From Gallionellaceae bacterium UBA5126 (GTDB taxonomy: Bacteria > Pseudomonadota > Gammaproteobacteria > Burkholderiales > Gallionellaceae), in NCBI GenBank assembly GCA_002414205.1, contig DHYQ01000056.1, positions 1 to 8,910 of the forward strand: 8,910 nt of DNA, in the 5' to 3' direction. Each line of letters begins with the position of its first letter. Position 1 is the stretch's first letter. Below, in pieces: positions 1-6,530 of the stretch. The translations under genes were made by a program, and so were the position numbers. A model generated the notes under the pieces. It was given only the letters and a program-made list of their open reading frames with translations, was not told where the DNA came from and searched no databases.

Positions 1-229
1 GCTCATTGCGCTTGCCCTGTTGGTGCCGTTACTGATGCTTTCAGCGGCCCTGTTGACCATCCTCTTCATTGTTGCCGTCATCGGCGGTGGCATTTTCTGG
101 TGGAAAACCCGTGCCCTACGACAGCAGATGCGTGCAATGCGTGAGTTTCCGTCGCCAGTCATGTCAGCACAGGGGGAGGGGGGCGTTGTGATTGAAGGCG
201 AAGTGATACGGGTGCCGACCGAACGGTGA
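1..229 (+). CDS. Small membrane protein, 5'-truncated by the window edge
   Basis: The reading frame is open from the first bases of the window, so the true start lies upstream; a TTG at 20 is only an internal candidate. The visible part starts with a very hydrophobic stretch of about 30 residues rich in Leu, Ile, Val and Ala, ending in a Gly-Gly-Gly and Trp-Trp boundary. This is one or two membrane-spanning segments. A strongly basic stretch follows (RALRQQMRAMR), which by the positive-inside rule would face the cytoplasm. The tail is short, with acidic and Val/Ile residues (VVIEGEVIRV), and ends at TGA 227-229. I do not recognise a family and assign no function. A strong terminator follows after 14 bases, so this is the last gene of its transcript. 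Confidence 0.6.
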   Translation, partial: LIALALLVPLLMLSAALLTILFIVAVIGGGIFWWKTRALRQQMRAMREFPSPVMSAQGEGGVVIEGEVIRVPTER

Positions 230-243
230 ACTTATGCCGGTTG

Positions 244-280
244 AAAAACAGGGGGAGGCTGTCCCCTCCGCCCTGTTTTT
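244..280 (+). terminator. Intrinsic terminator after the membrane-protein gene
   Basis: An A-run and AACAGGG-GGAGG arm pair with CCTCC-GCCCTGTT across a short loop, followed by a run of five T. It starts 14 bases after the stop codon at 229. The flanking A-run and T-run would let it work in both directions, but no minus-strand gene reads into it, because the tRNA operon has its own terminator. Confidence 0.85.
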
Positions 281-409
281 GCATACACAACGCGACTCGA
301 TGTCGTGTTCAAGTTCTTTGCCGGTGATGTGTAGAGGCTGTTCGCGGTTTTTCGCGAGCCTAGCTAGCTTGGAAGCGTGTTGCTGAAGTAGCGCAGCAAT
401 TGGCGCTGG

Positions 410-438
410 AAAATAAAAAGCCTGCTTGCGCAGGCTTT
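410..438 (-). terminator. Intrinsic terminator of the tRNA operon
   Basis: A perfect 9-bp stem, AAAGCCTGC (417-425) with GCAGGCTTT (430-438), closes a 4-base loop. Read on the minus strand the stem runs directly into TTTTTATTTT. It lies 6 bases after the CCA end of tRNA-Glu, as expected for the 3' end of a tRNA transcript. The stretch between this and the + strand terminator (281-409) shows no gene that I can support. Confidence 0.9.
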
Positions 439-443
439 CAATT

Positions 444-519
444 TGGCGTCCCCAGGGGGATTCGAACCCCCGTTACCGCCGTGAAAGGGCGATGTCCTAG
501 GCCTCTAGACGATGGGGAC
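444..519 (-). tRNA. tRNA-Glu (anticodon TTC)
   Basis: Read on the minus strand this is a 76-nt cloverleaf. The acceptor stem is GTCCCCA/TGGGGAC. The D-arm holds TCTAGAGGCCTAGGACA, the anticodon stem-loop is CCGCCCTTTCACGGC-like with anticodon TTC, and the T-arm holds GGGTTCGAATCCCC. The 3' CCA is encoded. It closely matches the bacterial tRNA-Glu pattern. It is the second gene of a two-tRNA operon, 27 bases behind tRNA-Ala, and the terminator follows at once. Confidence 0.97.
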
Positions 520-546
520 GTAGTTTTTACGTCATCTTTCTTCTGG

Positions 547-622
<76 letters not shown>

Positions 623-640
623 GTTTCCGAAAGAGGCCGC

Positions 641-669
641 ATTATATGGAGACACCCGGATCTTGTAAA
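641..669 (-). promoter_or_regulatory. Sigma70-type promoter of the tRNA-Ala/tRNA-Glu operon
   Basis: On the minus strand, TTTACA (664-669) is followed by a 17-bp spacer and a perfect TATAAT (641-646). The bases after the -10 box are GCGGCC, a GC-rich discriminator. In stable-RNA promoters such a discriminator is associated with stringent (ppGpp/DksA) control; that control is inferred here. The box positions are direct observations. Confidence 0.88.
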
Positions 670-722
670 GCCCTATTTGCAATTTTTTGGAGATTATTAC
701 GCAGTTGGCTCAAAACCCGCTC

Positions 723-1418
723 TCAGGGAATGTCCGCGTCGTTGATACGTTGCAGGATGATGCCAGTTTTGCGCTGCAAGCCCTTAGCTTCGCGGTGGGT
801 GTCGTAATAGCGCGGGTTGGGCACCATGGCGGCGAGTTTGGCGGCTTGAAAGGCACTCAGTTGCGCCGCACTGATCTTGTAATAATGGCGCGCGGCGGCT
901 TCTGCACCGAAAACACCATTGCCCCATTCGATCATGTTGAGGTAAATCTCAAAAATGCGCTGCTTGTCCATGGTCTTTTCCAGCATCACGGTGATGATAG
1001 CTTCCTCCAGCTTGCGCCAGGGCGTGCGCTGAGTGGAAAGAAACAGGTTTTTCGCCAGTTGCTGACTGATGGTGGAGCCACCCGCCACGATGCGGCCTTT
1101 TTTCAGATTTTTTTCGTAGGCTTTTTGAATGCCTTCCCAGTCAAAACCTTCGTGATCGACAAATTTGGCATCTTCGGCGGCAATCAGTGCGCGCTTGAGG
1201 TGATTGGAGATGCGGTTATACGGCACCCACTGCTGCTCCAGCTTGGCATCGGGATTGGTTTCCTGCATCACGTCCAGCCGCTGTTCCATAAAGGCGGTGG
1301 TGGATGGATTGTGATTCACCCACCAGGCGATGTGCGCGAACAGCCAGAGCTGGTACAGCGTGATAATGAGCAGCAGGGCCAGTACGCCGCGTAACAGCAG
1401 CCACCAAAAGTTCTTCAT
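723..1418 (-). CDS. mtgA: Monofunctional biosynthetic peptidoglycan glycosyltransferase
   Basis: The 231-residue protein polymerises lipid II into glycan strands at the periplasmic face of the inner membrane, without a transpeptidase domain. Residues 7-33 form one N-terminal membrane anchor. The GT51 motifs appear in order: EDAKFVDHEGFD with the catalytic Glu at 82, GGSTISQQLAKN at 113-124, RKLEEAI at 135-141, EIYLNMIEWG at 157-166, and KLAAMVPNPRYY near residue 200. The length fits the MtgA family. The ATG overlaps the aroE stop codon as ATGA, so translation is probably coupled to aroE. A purine-rich GGAGG lies about 12 bases upstream of the start. No clear terminator follows before the tRNA promoter. 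Annotated from motifs; I see nothing damaged. Confidence 0.96.
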   Translation of the reverse strand: MKNFWWLLLRGVLALLLIITLYQLWLFAHIAWWVNHNPSTTAFMEQRLDVMQETNPDAKLEQQWVPYNRISNHLKRALIAAEDAKFVDHEGFDWEGIQKAYEKNLKKGRIVAGGSTISQQLAKNLFLSTQRTPWRKLEEAIITVMLEKTMDKQRIFEIYLNMIEWGNGVFGAEAAARHYYKISAAQLSAFQAAKLAAMVPNPRYYDTHREAKGLQRKTGIILQRINDADIP

Positions 1419-2218
1419 TTTGTTTGCAAGGCCTCCCGCACCGGCGCAGTGTCGGGTCGCACCCCGCGCCAGACATAAAACGATTCTGCCGCCTGTTCCA
1501 GTAACATGCCCAAGCCATCGGCCACCTGCGCGCCCTGAGCGCGGGCAAAGGCCATGAACGGCGTCTCGCGCCCGTACAGCATGTCGTATCCCAGCGCGCC
1601 GGGCGCGAACACCGTGGCGGGAATCGGTGGCAATTCGTCATTCAGCCCGCTGGAGGTGGCGTTAATCACGCAGTCAAACGCTGCTTGCCCGGCCAGATCG
1701 GCATAGCCGCAACCGGTCACACTCGCATGGCGACTGGCCAGTTCCACTGCCTTGGACGCCGTGCGATTGGCGATACACAGCCTCACCCCCGCTTGCAACA
1801 GCGGCAACATGACGCCAGACGCCGCGCCGCCCGCACCCAGCAACAACACCCGCCGCTCGGCCAGTGGAAAGGCCTGGTTGTGTTGAATGTCGCGCACCAG
1901 CCCCGCGCCGTCGGTGTTGTCGCCCAGAATGTCGCCATTCGGCAAGAACGACAGCGTGTTCACCGCCCGCGCCGCCTGCGCCCGCTCGCTCAGCGTTGTA
2001 GCCAGCGCAAACGCCTCCAGTTTGAACGGCACTGTCACATTCATGCCGCGCCCGCCCTCCGCCACGAACTGCTGCACTGTGGCGACAAAACCATCCAGCG
2101 GTGCCAGCAGCGCCTCATAGCGTAAGTCCTGAGCGGTCTGTGCGGCAAAGTGGCGGTGAATCAGGGGAGATTTGCTGTGGGAAATAGGATGGCCGATAAC
2201 GGCGTAACGATCAGTCAT
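1415..2218 (-). CDS. aroE: Shikimate dehydrogenase (NADP+)
   Basis: AroE reduces 3-dehydroshikimate to shikimate with NADPH in the cytoplasmic pathway to chorismate and the aromatic amino acids. The 267-residue protein has the family's usual length. The N-terminal substrate motif GHPISHSKSPLIH is at 9-21, with NVTVPFK at 60-66 (catalytic Lys66) and DNTD at 100-103 (Asp103). The dinucleotide loop GAGGAA is at 128-133, and NRT at 151-153 is the usual mark of NADP preference. The C-terminal GLGMLLEQAAESF helix contacts substrate in the family. It overlaps mtgA by 4 bases. The 93-base gap to arnD holds a -10-like TACAAT (2250-2255, minus) without a convincing -35 box, so separate transcription is possible but not shown. 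No strong Shine-Dalgarno sequence is visible. Confidence 0.97.
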   Translation of the reverse strand: MTDRYAVIGHPISHSKSPLIHRHFAAQTAQDLRYEALLAPLDGFVATVQQFVAEGGRGMNVTVPFKLEAFALATTLSERAQAARAVNTLSFLPNGDILGDNTDGAGLVRDIQHNQAFPLAERRVLLLGAGGAASGVMLPLLQAGVRLCIANRTASKAVELASRHASVTGCGYADLAGQAAFDCVINATSSGLNDELPPIPATVFAPGALGYDMLYGRETPFMAFARAQGAQVADGLGMLLEQAAESFYVWRGVRPDTAPVREALQTK

Positions 2219-2311
2219 GGTGGGTAATCGGGTGGAAAAAACGCGCGCTATTGTAAACGTAGCCGTGCGTGTGTGCCGCGCGATTTGTGTCCACGTCTCC
2301 AGTCGTGCGCG

Positions 2312-3211
2312 TCAGGGACGTTGCACCGTCAGTTTGCCAATGCGCCCATCGACTTCGCGCAACTCGACCGGATGATGCGGCAGGCAGGTAGTGGGGAGGT
2401 GGGCGAGGTAGTCTTGCATGGCGACCAGTTGGTAGCCTTGTTTTTTCCAACCGTCCAGCAGTTGCTCGAACACCGGCATCCACTTGCCGCCTTCCAGTTC
2501 GGCGTGCAGAGTGAAGACGTGGCCGGTGGGCGGCGCGTCCTGGGTCAGATTCAGCATGTACTCGGCCAGATTGTCCAAAGTCAGGCCGTCGCGGTTAATC
2601 AGCTCGTCCAGCGTCGGCAGGGTCGTGGGCAGTTGCGGGCAGGCGATGATTTCGCCGTCCCAGGTAGGAATAAACGGCGCATAGCCCCGGCTGTCAGAGC
2701 TGTAGCGGAAGCCCAGCCGCTGCATCAGGCGGAAAGCGTGGCGGTTCATTTGCCAACCGGCGGCGGCGTGGGCGTGGGGTTCTTCGCCAAACACATCCCG
2801 ATACACGGCGATGGCGCGCTCCAGCTCGCGCTTCGTCCACGCTTCATCCTTGTGGACGACGTGATCCTGCCAGCGGATGTGGTCGTGGCAATGAATGCCG
2901 ACTTCAAATCCAGCCTCCTTGACGCTGCGCAAAATGTCGCGGCAGCGTTTGCCGATATTCGGCGCCGGCAGCAAGGTGCCGTACAGCAAAGTCTTGATGC
3001 CGTAATGCTCCACCACCGACATGCGCGACACCTTTTGCAAGTAGCCCTTGCGGAACACGCGGAAAATGGCGCGGCCCATGTTGTCCCGGCCCAAGGTGAA
3101 AAAAAACGTCGCGCCAGCTTGGTGGCGTTGCAAGGTTTCCATCAAGCGCGGCACACCTTCCCGCGTGCCGCGATAGGTGTCCACGTCGATTTTCAGAGCG
3201 ATTTGTTTCAT
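2312..3211 (-). CDS. arnD: ArnD, 4-deoxy-4-formamido-L-arabinose-phosphoundecaprenol deformylase
   Basis: The NodB/polysaccharide-deacetylase fold protein (299 residues) removes the formyl group from Ara4FN on undecaprenyl phosphate. This yields the Ara4N donor for lipid A modification and resistance to cationic peptides. The start KIDVDTYRGTREGVPRL (7-23) carries the metal-binding Asp pair. HCHDH at 107-111 supplies catalytic histidines, AAAGWQMN is also typical, and FTLHAELEGG near the C-terminus carries the last conserved His. These are hallmarks of ArnD rather than of general chitin-type deacetylases. The ATG at 3211 places the first motif as in known ArnD. An in-frame ATG at 3253 would add 14 residues encoded by a repeat and is rejected. 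No good ribosome-binding site is visible at either start. The synthase gene for UDP-4-keto-pentose lies just upstream. Confidence 0.93.
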   Translation of the reverse strand: MKQIALKIDVDTYRGTREGVPRLMETLQRHQAGATFFFTLGRDNMGRAIFRVFRKGYLQKVSRMSVVEHYGIKTLLYGTLLPAPNIGKRCRDILRSVKEAGFEVGIHCHDHIRWQDHVVHKDEAWTKRELERAIAVYRDVFGEEPHAHAAAGWQMNRHAFRLMQRLGFRYSSDSRGYAPFIPTWDGEIIACPQLPTTLPTLDELINRDGLTLDNLAEYMLNLTQDAPPTGHVFTLHAELEGGKWMPVFEQLLDGWKKQGYQLVAMQDYLAHLPTTCLPHHPVELREVDGRIGKLTVQRP

Positions 3212-3230
3212 GGGAAGGGTGAAGAGAGCG

Positions 3231-3379
3231 GTAGGGTGCAATAAGCGCAGCACATTGCACCAACCAATTGAACAAGAAGGTTAATTTGTGGAGCGAATGA
3301 TTTCGCTACAAATTGGATTGCACATCCACCTGACGTTCCGATGATTATGGTGCAGTGCGCTACGCTTACTGCACCCTAC
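3231..3379. repeat. Pair of inverted REP-like palindromic repeats between arnD and the UDP-sugar synthase gene
   Basis: Two 32-bp arms, 3231-3262 and 3348-3379, are inverted copies matching at 28 of 32 positions. Both carry the GTAGGGTGCA core. Each arm is itself palindromic (GGTGCAAT with ATTGCACC in the left one), so each can form its own hairpin as well as pair with the other. This is the layout of REP/BIME or small MITE-type elements. The GTAGGGTGC type is, to my knowledge, widely scattered in proteobacterial genomes. The element fills nearly the whole gap between the two genes. Confidence 0.85.
3283..3314. repeat. Second hairpin nested between the repeat arms
   Basis: AATTTGTGGAGCGAA (3283-3297) pairs with TTTCGCTACAAATT (3301-3314) around a short loop, with one unpaired base. 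The sequence is unrelated to the GTAGGGTGC arms. It resembles the separate, common TGTAGGAGCGAA-type palindromic repeat of gammaproteobacteria. It looks like a second element sitting within the first. Confidence 0.7.
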
Positions 3380-3388
3380 GTGGGCGTT

Positions 3389-4429
3389 TTAATCCATCAA
3401 GCGGCGAGCTTCGCCAACCTGCCCACGATACGCATCAAAAATGTTGCGCAGGGTGTCGGCCATGCCGACGGTGGGCTTCCAGTCCAGTTCTTCGCAGGTG
3501 TTGGTGATCTTGGGCACGCGGTTTTGCACGTCCTGATAACCCTTGCCGTAATACGCGGCGGAGGTGGTTTCCACAATCTTCACCTTGGCGGCAGAGTCGC
3601 GGTATTCGGGATACTCTTCGGCCAAGGTCAGCATCATGTCGGCCAGATCACGAATGGCATAGTTGTTGGTCGGATTGCCGATGTTGTAAATCTTGCTGCT
3701 GGCCACGCCATCCTTGTTTTCGATGATTTTCATCAAGGCGCTGATGCCGTCGTCAATGTAGGTAAAGGCGCGTTTTTGATGGCCGCCATCCACCAGACTG
3801 ATGGTTTCGCCGCGCACGATGTGGCCCAGAAATTGGGTGACGACGCGGGAGCTGCCTTCCTTGGGGGTGTGAATGGAGTCCAGACCGGCACCGATCCAGT
3901 TGAAGGGACGGAACAGGGTGAAGTTCAGGCCGTCCATGCCGTAGCCCCAAATCACGCGATCCATCAATTGCTTGGAGCAGGAATAAATCCAGCGTGGCTT
4001 GTTGATCGGGCCGCAAATCAACTCGGAATTGTCCGGGTCGAATTCCTCGTCGTGGCACATGCCATACACTTCGGACGTGGAGGGGAACACCAGATGCTTG
4101 TTGTACTTGGCGGCGGCGCGCACGATGGGCAAGTTGGCTTCAAAGTCCAGCTCGAACACGCGCAGGGGCTGCTTCACATAGGTGGAAGGCGTAGCAATCG
4201 CCACCAGCGGCAGAATCACATCGCACTTTTTGACGTGGTATTCCACCCACTCCTTGTTGATGGTGATGTCGCCTTCAAAGAAGTTGAAACGAGGCTGATC
4301 GAGCAGGTCGGTGATACGGTCGGTACTCATGTCCATGCCGTACACCTCCCAGTCGGTGGTGTTCAGAATGCGTTGGGACAGGTGGTGGCCGATGAAACCG
4401 TTGACACCGAGAATCAGGACTTTTTTCAT
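3389..4429 (-). CDS. UDP-4-keto-pentose/UDP-xylose synthase (ArnA C-terminal-domain-type UDP-glucuronate decarboxylase)
   Basis: The 346-residue extended short-chain dehydrogenase oxidises and decarboxylates UDP-glucuronate to UDP-4-keto-pentose, the precursor of UDP-Ara4N. It has the Rossmann motif GVNGFIGHHL (8-17), STSE at 117-120, and YSCSK with Tyr149 and Lys153. Arg304 in GYQDVQNRVPKI corresponds to the decarboxylation Arg of E. coli ArnA; the Thr118-Tyr149 spacing also equals that of ArnA. The ArnA formyltransferase half is absent, so this is the stand-alone form. The Ralstonia solanacearum relative also makes UDP-xylose, and whether this one does cannot be read from sequence. The start at 4429 is supported by AAGGA six bases upstream and by the immediate Rossmann strand. 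In-frame ATGs farther upstream add a non-homologous stretch. arnD follows beyond the repeats. Confidence 0.93.
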   Translation of the reverse strand: MKKVLILGVNGFIGHHLSQRILNTTDWEVYGMDMSTDRITDLLDQPRFNFFEGDITINKEWVEYHVKKCDVILPLVAIATPSTYVKQPLRVFELDFEANLPIVRAAAKYNKHLVFPSTSEVYGMCHDEEFDPDNSELICGPINKPRWIYSCSKQLMDRVIWGYGMDGLNFTLFRPFNWIGAGLDSIHTPKEGSSRVVTQFLGHIVRGETISLVDGGHQKRAFTYIDDGISALMKIIENKDGVASSKIYNIGNPTNNYAIRDLADMMLTLAEEYPEYRDSAAKVKIVETTSAAYYGKGYQDVQNRVPKITNTCEELDWKPTVGMADTLRNIFDAYRGQVGEARRLMD

Positions 4430-4463
4430 TGTTTTTCCTTGTGGGCGATTTAGAGAATGTAAA

Positions 4464-4483
4464 ACAGGCCGCGAACGGCCTGT
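4464..4483 (-). terminator. Terminator-like hairpin in the leader of the UDP-sugar synthase gene
   Basis: On the minus strand an 8-bp perfect stem, ACAGGCCG with CGGCCTGT, closes a TTCG loop and is followed by TTTTACATTCT. It lies downstream of the synthase promoter and 34 bases before the start codon. It could end transcripts reading through from recJ, attenuate the synthase transcript, or both. A second, weaker pairing lies just upstream on the same transcript (GCTGGT 4515-4520 with ACCAGC 4496-4501). The T-run is interrupted, so efficiency is uncertain. Confidence 0.55.
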
Positions 4484-4536
4484 GCAAAATTTGATGCTGG
4501 TCATTCGTGCGCGCACCAGCTTGCGCGAGCGGGCGC

Positions 4537-4565
4537 ATTAGAGCAAATCGGGCCGGAATCGTCAA
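4537..4565 (-). promoter_or_regulatory. Sigma70-type promoter of the UDP-sugar synthase gene
   Basis: On the minus strand TTGACG (4560-4565), a 17-bp spacer and TCTAAT (4537-4542) make a strong match to the consensus. The expected start of transcription near 4530 gives a leader of about 100 nt before the ATG at 4429. The promoter lies 34 bases past the recJ stop codon, so the synthase and arnD can be transcribed independently of recJ. Confidence 0.7.
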
Positions 4566-4598
4566 GAAAGGGTAGGGCGTTGCGCCAGCTTTTTGATT

Positions 4599-6287
4599 TT
4601 ATGGTGTGATTTTGTCCACATGCCGAATCAACAGTTGCACGCTGCGCTGACCGTTGTAGTCGTTAATCGACAGGCTGTAGGCGGCGTGGATTTGCTCCGG
4701 CAGCGGGCTGGGGTCGCCAAACAAGATGCCGTCCAGCACCACCCCGGCGCGTTGCAAGCGCAGTTTGAGGTGTTTTTCGCCCACCACGCGCTGTTGCAGC
4801 ACGCGGAAATCGTCGTCGAACAGCGGCTCCGGGAAACCCTGGCCCCACACCTGCTGCGCCAGTTGCTCGGCGAAATCCAGCGAAAAATTGTCCAGCGCGC
4901 CGTCGCTGTCGATGCGCGCCTGTAAATCGGCGGGGTTGAGCAATTCCTGACAGACCTGCTCGAAGGCCGCCACAAAAGCGGCAAAATCAACGGCGGCGAT
5001 GGTCAACCCGGCGGCAGCGGCGTGTCCCCCAAATTTGCGTATCAACGTGGGATGGCGCTTGCTGACCAAGTCCAGCGCGTCGCGCAGATGCAGCCCGTTA
5101 ATCGAGCGCCCGGAGCCTTTCAACTCCTCGCCGGAGGCGGCAAAGGCAATCACCGGGCGGTGGTAGCGCTCCTTCAGGCGCGAGGCCAGAATGCCGATCA
5201 CGCCCTGATGCCAATCATCCTGAAACAGCGCCAGACTGTAGCGCTCGGCCACCTCCACCTGCTGCAAACTGGCCAGTGCGCTGTCCTGCATGTCGCTTTC
5301 GATGGCGCGGCGCTCGCGGTTCAGCGCATCCAGTTGCGTGGCGATGCGCGTGGCCTGTTCCACGTCGTCGGTCAACAGGCAGGCGATGCCCAGACTCATG
5401 TCGTCCAGCCGCCCGGCGGCATTCAAACGCGGGCCGACGGTAAAGCCTAGGTCTTGCGCCACCAGCTTGTCCGGCGCTTTGCGCGCCACCGCCAGCAGCG
5501 CCTGAATGCCGGGACAAGCCCGCCCGGCCCGCATGCGCGCCAGGCCCTGTTGCACCAGAATGCGGTTGTTGCGATCCAGTTTGACCACATCCGCCACCGT
5601 GCCCAGCGCCACCAAATCCAGCCAGTCGGCCAGCTTGGGTTCACCGCCCGCCGCAAACGCGCCGCGCTGGCGCAATTCCGCCCGCAGCGCCAGTAGCACG
5701 TAAAACATCACCCCCACGCCCGCCAGATTTTTGCTGGGAAACGGGCAACCCGGCTGGTTGGGATTGACGATGCAAGCCGCGTCCGGCAGCGTGTCGCCCG
5801 GCAGATGGTGGTCGGTGACGAGCACCCGCAGCCCCAGCCGATTGGCCTCCGCCACCCCGGCCACGCTGGCAATGCCGTTATCCACGGTCAACAACCAGTC
5901 GGGGCGCTGGCGCATCGCCTGCTGCACAATCGACGGCGTCAGGCCATAGCCATCCTCAAAACGATTCGGCACCAAAAACGCCACCGTCGCCCCCAGCGCC
6001 GCCAACCCACGCATCGCCAGCGTACACGCCGTCGCCCCGTCGGCATCGTAATCCGCCACAATCAGGATTTTTTCCCCGGCAGCAATCGCCCCCGCCAGTA
6101 GCACCGCCATCTCGCGGGCATTTTTCAACGACTCAAACGGCAACAATCCCGCCAACCCAGTCTCCAACTCCGCCTCTTCCGTCACCCCGCGTGCGGCAAA
6201 AATCCGCGCCAGCGCAGTCGAATAACCGGCGGCGGTCAAATGCTGAATGGCGGCAGGCGGGGCAGGGCGGTGGTGCAGGGTGGGCAT
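4599..6287 (-). CDS. recJ: Single-stranded-DNA-specific 5'-3' exonuclease RecJ
   Basis: RecJ degrades single-stranded DNA 5' to 3' in RecFOR recombination, mismatch repair and base-excision repair. The 562-residue length is normal. The DHH phosphoesterase motifs are VADYDADGATA at 77-87, TVDNGI at 135-140, TDHH at 158-161 and ALGTVADVV at 227-235. GPRLNAAGRLDD follows, and the DHHA1 motif KFGGHAAAAGL sits in the second domain, then the OB-like C-terminal part ending LIRHVDKITP. The start at 6287 (MPTLHHRPAP) is chosen because residues 12-60 match the family N-terminus. An in-frame ATG at 6356 would run the coding region through the duplicated repeat block. No clear Shine-Dalgarno sequence precedes the chosen ATG. 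The upstream region is shared with a second copy at 8277-8325. Confidence 0.96.
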   Translation of the reverse strand: MPTLHHRPAPPAAIQHLTAAGYSTALARIFAARGVTEEAELETGLAGLLPFESLKNAREMAVLLAGAIAAGEKILIVADYDADGATACTLAMRGLAALGATVAFLVPNRFEDGYGLTPSIVQQAMRQRPDWLLTVDNGIASVAGVAEANRLGLRVLVTDHHLPGDTLPDAACIVNPNQPGCPFPSKNLAGVGVMFYVLLALRAELRQRGAFAAGGEPKLADWLDLVALGTVADVVKLDRNNRILVQQGLARMRAGRACPGIQALLAVARKAPDKLVAQDLGFTVGPRLNAAGRLDDMSLGIACLLTDDVEQATRIATQLDALNRERRAIESDMQDSALASLQQVEVAERYSLALFQDDWHQGVIGILASRLKERYHRPVIAFAASGEELKGSGRSINGLHLRDALDLVSKRHPTLIRKFGGHAAAAGLTIAAVDFAAFVAAFEQVCQELLNPADLQARIDSDGALDNFSLDFAEQLAQQVWGQGFPEPLFDDDFRVLQQRVVGEKHLKLRLQRAGVVLDGILFGDPSPLPEQIHAAYSLSINDYNGQRSVQLLIRHVDKITP

Positions 6288-6300
6288 GGTGGTGGCGAGT

Positions 6301-6350
6301 GAAAAATGGGGGGCGGAGTTTAACCGATTCGCCGTGCGTGGGTGGCGTGC
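6301..6350. repeat. Left copy of a ~50-bp direct repeat (upstream block of the hipBA scar)
   Basis: This block matches 8277-8325 in the same orientation, with one length difference and about three or four substitutions. The last 22 bases, GCCGTGCGTGGGTGGCGTGC included, are nearly unchanged. It lies 13 bases upstream of the recJ start. It contains a TTAAACT sequence on the minus strand that could serve as a weak -10 box for recJ, with no matching -35 box. Confidence 0.85.
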
Positions 6351-6353
6351 ATA

Positions 6354-6486
6354 CAAGGCGCTGGTCTTAACCCAGGCGCAACTGGCCTCGGCGATAGGGC
6401 TGGGGCCGCGCTTTGTGGTGAAACGGATGGCGCGGTTGCAACAACGGGTGGCGTTGACTGAGCGACGCTTTATCGAAACGGGTTGA
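6354..6486 (+). pseudogene. Remnant of a hipB-type antitoxin gene (left hipBA scar)
   Basis: Positions 6354-6420 align without gaps to 8461-8527, the helix-turn-helix part of the right-hand hipB, at 57 of 67 bases. The translation KALVLTQAQLASAIGLGPRFVV preserves the first helices of a Cro/C1-type domain. No start codon or N-terminal part is present: the block jumps straight from the shared upstream repeat into the domain, a loss of about 135 bp relative to the right copy. After 6420 the reading frame continues into MARLQQRVALTERRFIETG and stops at TGA 6484-6486. That tail is not hipB, and may be the last codons of a lost hipA. It is not expected to make a working antitoxin. Confidence 0.7.
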
Positions 6487-6497
6487 GCGGGCTGTCG

Positions 6498-6525
6498 CCC
6501 GCCATGCCGCTTAGCGGCAGGCGGG
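6498..6525. repeat. Palindromic hairpin after the left hipBA scar and the SET-PLP gene
   Basis: CCCGCC-A-TGCCGC pairs with GCGGCA-GGCGGG around a TTA loop, giving 12 base pairs with one bulged A. It follows the scar's TGA and resembles the left arm of the repeat at 8809-8840 (both read CGCCATGC...GCGG...GCGGGG-like). It also lies 5 bases past the SET-PLP stop codon on the other strand, so it could act as a transcript end for that gene, though no T-run follows. Confidence 0.7.
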
Positions 6526-6530
6526 GTGCT

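Noticed and set aside
1415..1418. aroE/mtgA ATGA overlap as an unusual feature
   Set aside because: Four-base stop/start overlaps are ordinary in bacterial operons, and the aroE-mtgA order is familiar in betaproteobacteria.
2273..3244. Long + strand open frame opposite arnD
   Set aside because: It lies antisense to arnD, whose metal-binding motifs and length are clear. The + strand translation is low-complexity (Gln, His, Arg, Ala rich) with no recognisable motif.
3212..3253. Upstream ATG extending arnD by 14 residues
   Set aside because: The added residues are encoded by the GTAGGGTGC repeat arm and have no counterpart in known ArnD, which begins just before the first metal motif.
3341..4453. 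Long + strand open frame opposite the UDP-sugar synthase
   Set aside because: It mirrors the GC-rich codon use of the real minus-strand gene. The product is rich in His, Gly and Val, shows no family motif, and begins within the palindromic repeat.
4430..4516. N-terminal extension of the UDP-sugar synthase from ATGs at 4516 or 4504
   Set aside because: The extension reads through the hairpin, lacks homology, and the ATG at 4429 has a good AAGGA and starts directly at the Rossmann strand.
4572..4586. Short palindrome GTAGGGCGTTGCGCC downstream of recJ, similar to the REP-like arms
   Set aside because: Only a 15-base degenerate match; it could be a decayed repeat half or chance, and it overlaps no other supported signal.
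6247..6486. + strand open frame crossing the recJ start and the left hipB remnant
   Set aside because: The first half is antisense to recJ and the repeat block; only the hipB-derived part has a recognisable origin, so it is annotated as a pseudogene.
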